The notes under the pieces are model-generated. The model was given only the letters and a program-made list of their open reading frames with translations. It searched no databases and was not told where the DNA came from. 5,358 nucleotides of DNA from UBA6080 sp964607515. GTDB taxonomy: Bacteria > Fermentibacterota > Fermentibacteria > Fermentibacterales > JCC-6. The translations under genes were made by a program, and so were the position numbers. This document shows positions 4,800 through 5,358 of this stretch, one piece after another (positions within the stretch are counted from its first letter, which is position 1; every line of letters begins with the position of its first letter). The stretch lies in contig CAZSKU010000046.1 of assembly GCA_964607515.1 (NCBI GenBank), positions 1-5,358 on the forward strand, given 5' to 3'.

Positions 4800-5119
4800 T
4801 ACGCCAAAGAGCGGATGGCTCGAACCGGATCCGGACCGACTTTTCCCTAAAAACCTTACCCCCGGACATCCCCAGAGCACGCAGAGGTCCCTTCAGAAAT
4901 CCACTCTTCTTCGCCCGGGAACTGCAGGCCGAGATGCTCAGGCACAACCTTACACTCGTCCAGCTCGGACAGAGGCACGGTATTACTTCAGACCGGATCA
5001 CTCAGTGGCTCTGCCTGCTCAAGTTACCGGAAAAAAAGCAACATGAGATTGAGGCTCTGGGAGACAACTGGGGCAGAAGGGTGGTGACGGAGCGTGAACT
5101 GAGAAGGCAGCGACTGTAG
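4800..5119 (+). pseudogene. Recombinase-type HTH tail, copy 3 (frameshifted)
   Basis: The start (YAKERMARTGSGPTFP) is in the frame that ends at TAA 4848-4850. The remainder, TLPPDIPRARRGPFRNP through FARELQAEML, LVQLGQRHGITSDRITQWL and LLKLPEKKQHEIEALGD to TAG 5117-5119, lies in another frame. Compared with copy 2 one A is missing from the A run, and a C-to-T change creates the TAA. The HTH part itself is intact and could be translated from a TTG at 4796 or an internal ATG at 4934, giving a small DNA-binding protein; no good ribosome binding site supports either. The 49-bp element and a fourth HTH fragment follow in the same frame. Most likely it is a 5'-truncated, decaying duplicate of the gene type seen at 2-385. 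Confidence 0.62.
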
Positions 5120-5168
5120 TGTCGCATTCAAACCGGCGAATATATCGCATCTGTAACCGGCGTTGACA
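5120..5168 (+). repeat. 49-bp element, copy B
   Basis: It begins TGTCGCATTC right after the TAG of HTH copy 3 and ends GGCGTTGACA. It has the same length and placement as copy A. The fourth HTH fragment starts at its last base. Confidence 0.75.
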
Positions 5169-5302
5169 CCTCTGACCGGATAACCCAGTGGTTGTGTCTG
5201 TTGAAGCTTCCAGAGGAGAAGCGGCGGGAGATCGAGACCCTGGGGGATCACTGGGACCGGCAAGTGGTTACGGAGAGGGGGCTGAGGAGGCAGTGTCGAT
5301 TT
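5169..5302 (+). pseudogene. Recombinase-type HTH tail, copy 4 (5'-truncated)
   Basis: The fragment begins in the middle of the HTH at TSDRITQWLCLLKLPEEK and runs through REIETLGDHWDRQVVTERG to LRRQ, then on without a stop into the third 49-bp element, stopping at TGA 5354-5356. The N-terminal half of the HTH and everything upstream is replaced by the end of 49-bp copy B. Its wording differs from the other three copies (DHWDRQ for DNWRRR), so it is not a recent duplicate of any of them. It is a remnant with no likely function as a protein. Confidence 0.65.
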
Positions 5303-5351
5303 TGTCGCATTCATGCCGGTGAATCTGTCGCATCTGTAACCGGCGTTGACA
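5303..5351 (+). repeat. 49-bp element, copy C
   Basis: It begins TGTCGCATTC and ends GGCGTTGACA, all 49 positions aligning with copies A and B. It follows HTH copy 4 with an extra 11 bases (TGTCGATTT region) between. A second TTGACA occurs at once after it (5353-5358) and the window ends there. Confidence 0.75.
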
Positions 5352-5358
5352 CTTGACA

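Noticed and set aside
4812..4840. tRNA T-arm-like string GGCTCGAACCGG in HTH copies 2 and 3
   Set aside because: The T-loop lacks the T54-T55 pair and the flanks do not pair. No acceptor or anticodon arm can be drawn on either strand, and the string codes for MARTGSG in the HTH family frame.
3319..5358. CRISPR-like array from the 49-bp repeats
   Set aside because: There are only three copies, with unequal spacing (about 1.75 kb and 134 bp). The intervening sequence is coding debris, and no cas gene is present.

Overview
The window (5,358 bp, moderately high GC, with genes on both strands separated by repeat debris) looks like an accessory region of a bacterial chromosome or large contig. Nothing in it supports a firm taxonomic placement. 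All the gene families seen (ABC-2 exporter, ArsR-type regulator, Phd/PIN toxin-antitoxin pair, recombinase-like HTH tails) are bacterial or prokaryote-wide.

Region 1 (2-385, + strand) is the 3' end of an ORF that enters from the left edge. It ends in a ParB-like helix-turn-helix tail resembling the C-terminal regions of some serine recombinases. The same tail recurs three more times (about 3001-3318, 4800-5119 and 5169-5302) as nonsense-mutated, frameshifted or truncated copies. Three of the four copies are followed immediately by a conserved 49-bp non-coding element that begins TGTC and ends TTGACA.

Region 2 (2888 down to 396, - strand) is a compact four-gene operon. It reads from an ArsR-type repressor (2508-2855), through a 76-residue exported protein extraordinarily rich in Cys, His and Asp (2158-2388), to an ABC ATPase (1130-2167) and its six-helix ABC-2 permease (396-1133). 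The last three genes overlap one another. A perfect 7-bp inverted repeat sits over the likely promoter just upstream of the repressor. The simplest reading is a metal- or stress-responsive operon in which the repressor senses a ligand (perhaps a thiophilic metal), the small protein binds metal outside the membrane, and the ABC pair exports something. The substrate is unknown. A perfect 10-bp-arm palindrome lies inside the start of the ATPase gene.

Region 3 (3368-3860, + strand) holds a decayed protein-coding sequence of unknown family, interrupted by an in-frame TGA and probably a 3' frameshift. It is fused directly to the first 49-bp element.

Region 4 (3945-4689, + strand) is a complete toxin-antitoxin operon. 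It has a consensus-like promoter with two small palindromes over the -10 region, a Phd/YefM-type antitoxin, and a PIN-domain toxin overlapping the antitoxin by 4 bp.

Region 5 (4800-5358, + strand) is a tandem array of two further HTH-tail copies, each followed by the 49-bp element. The decayed gene and the toxin-antitoxin operon are therefore flanked by direct repeats, which gives the right half of the window the look of a small, eroding mobile island.
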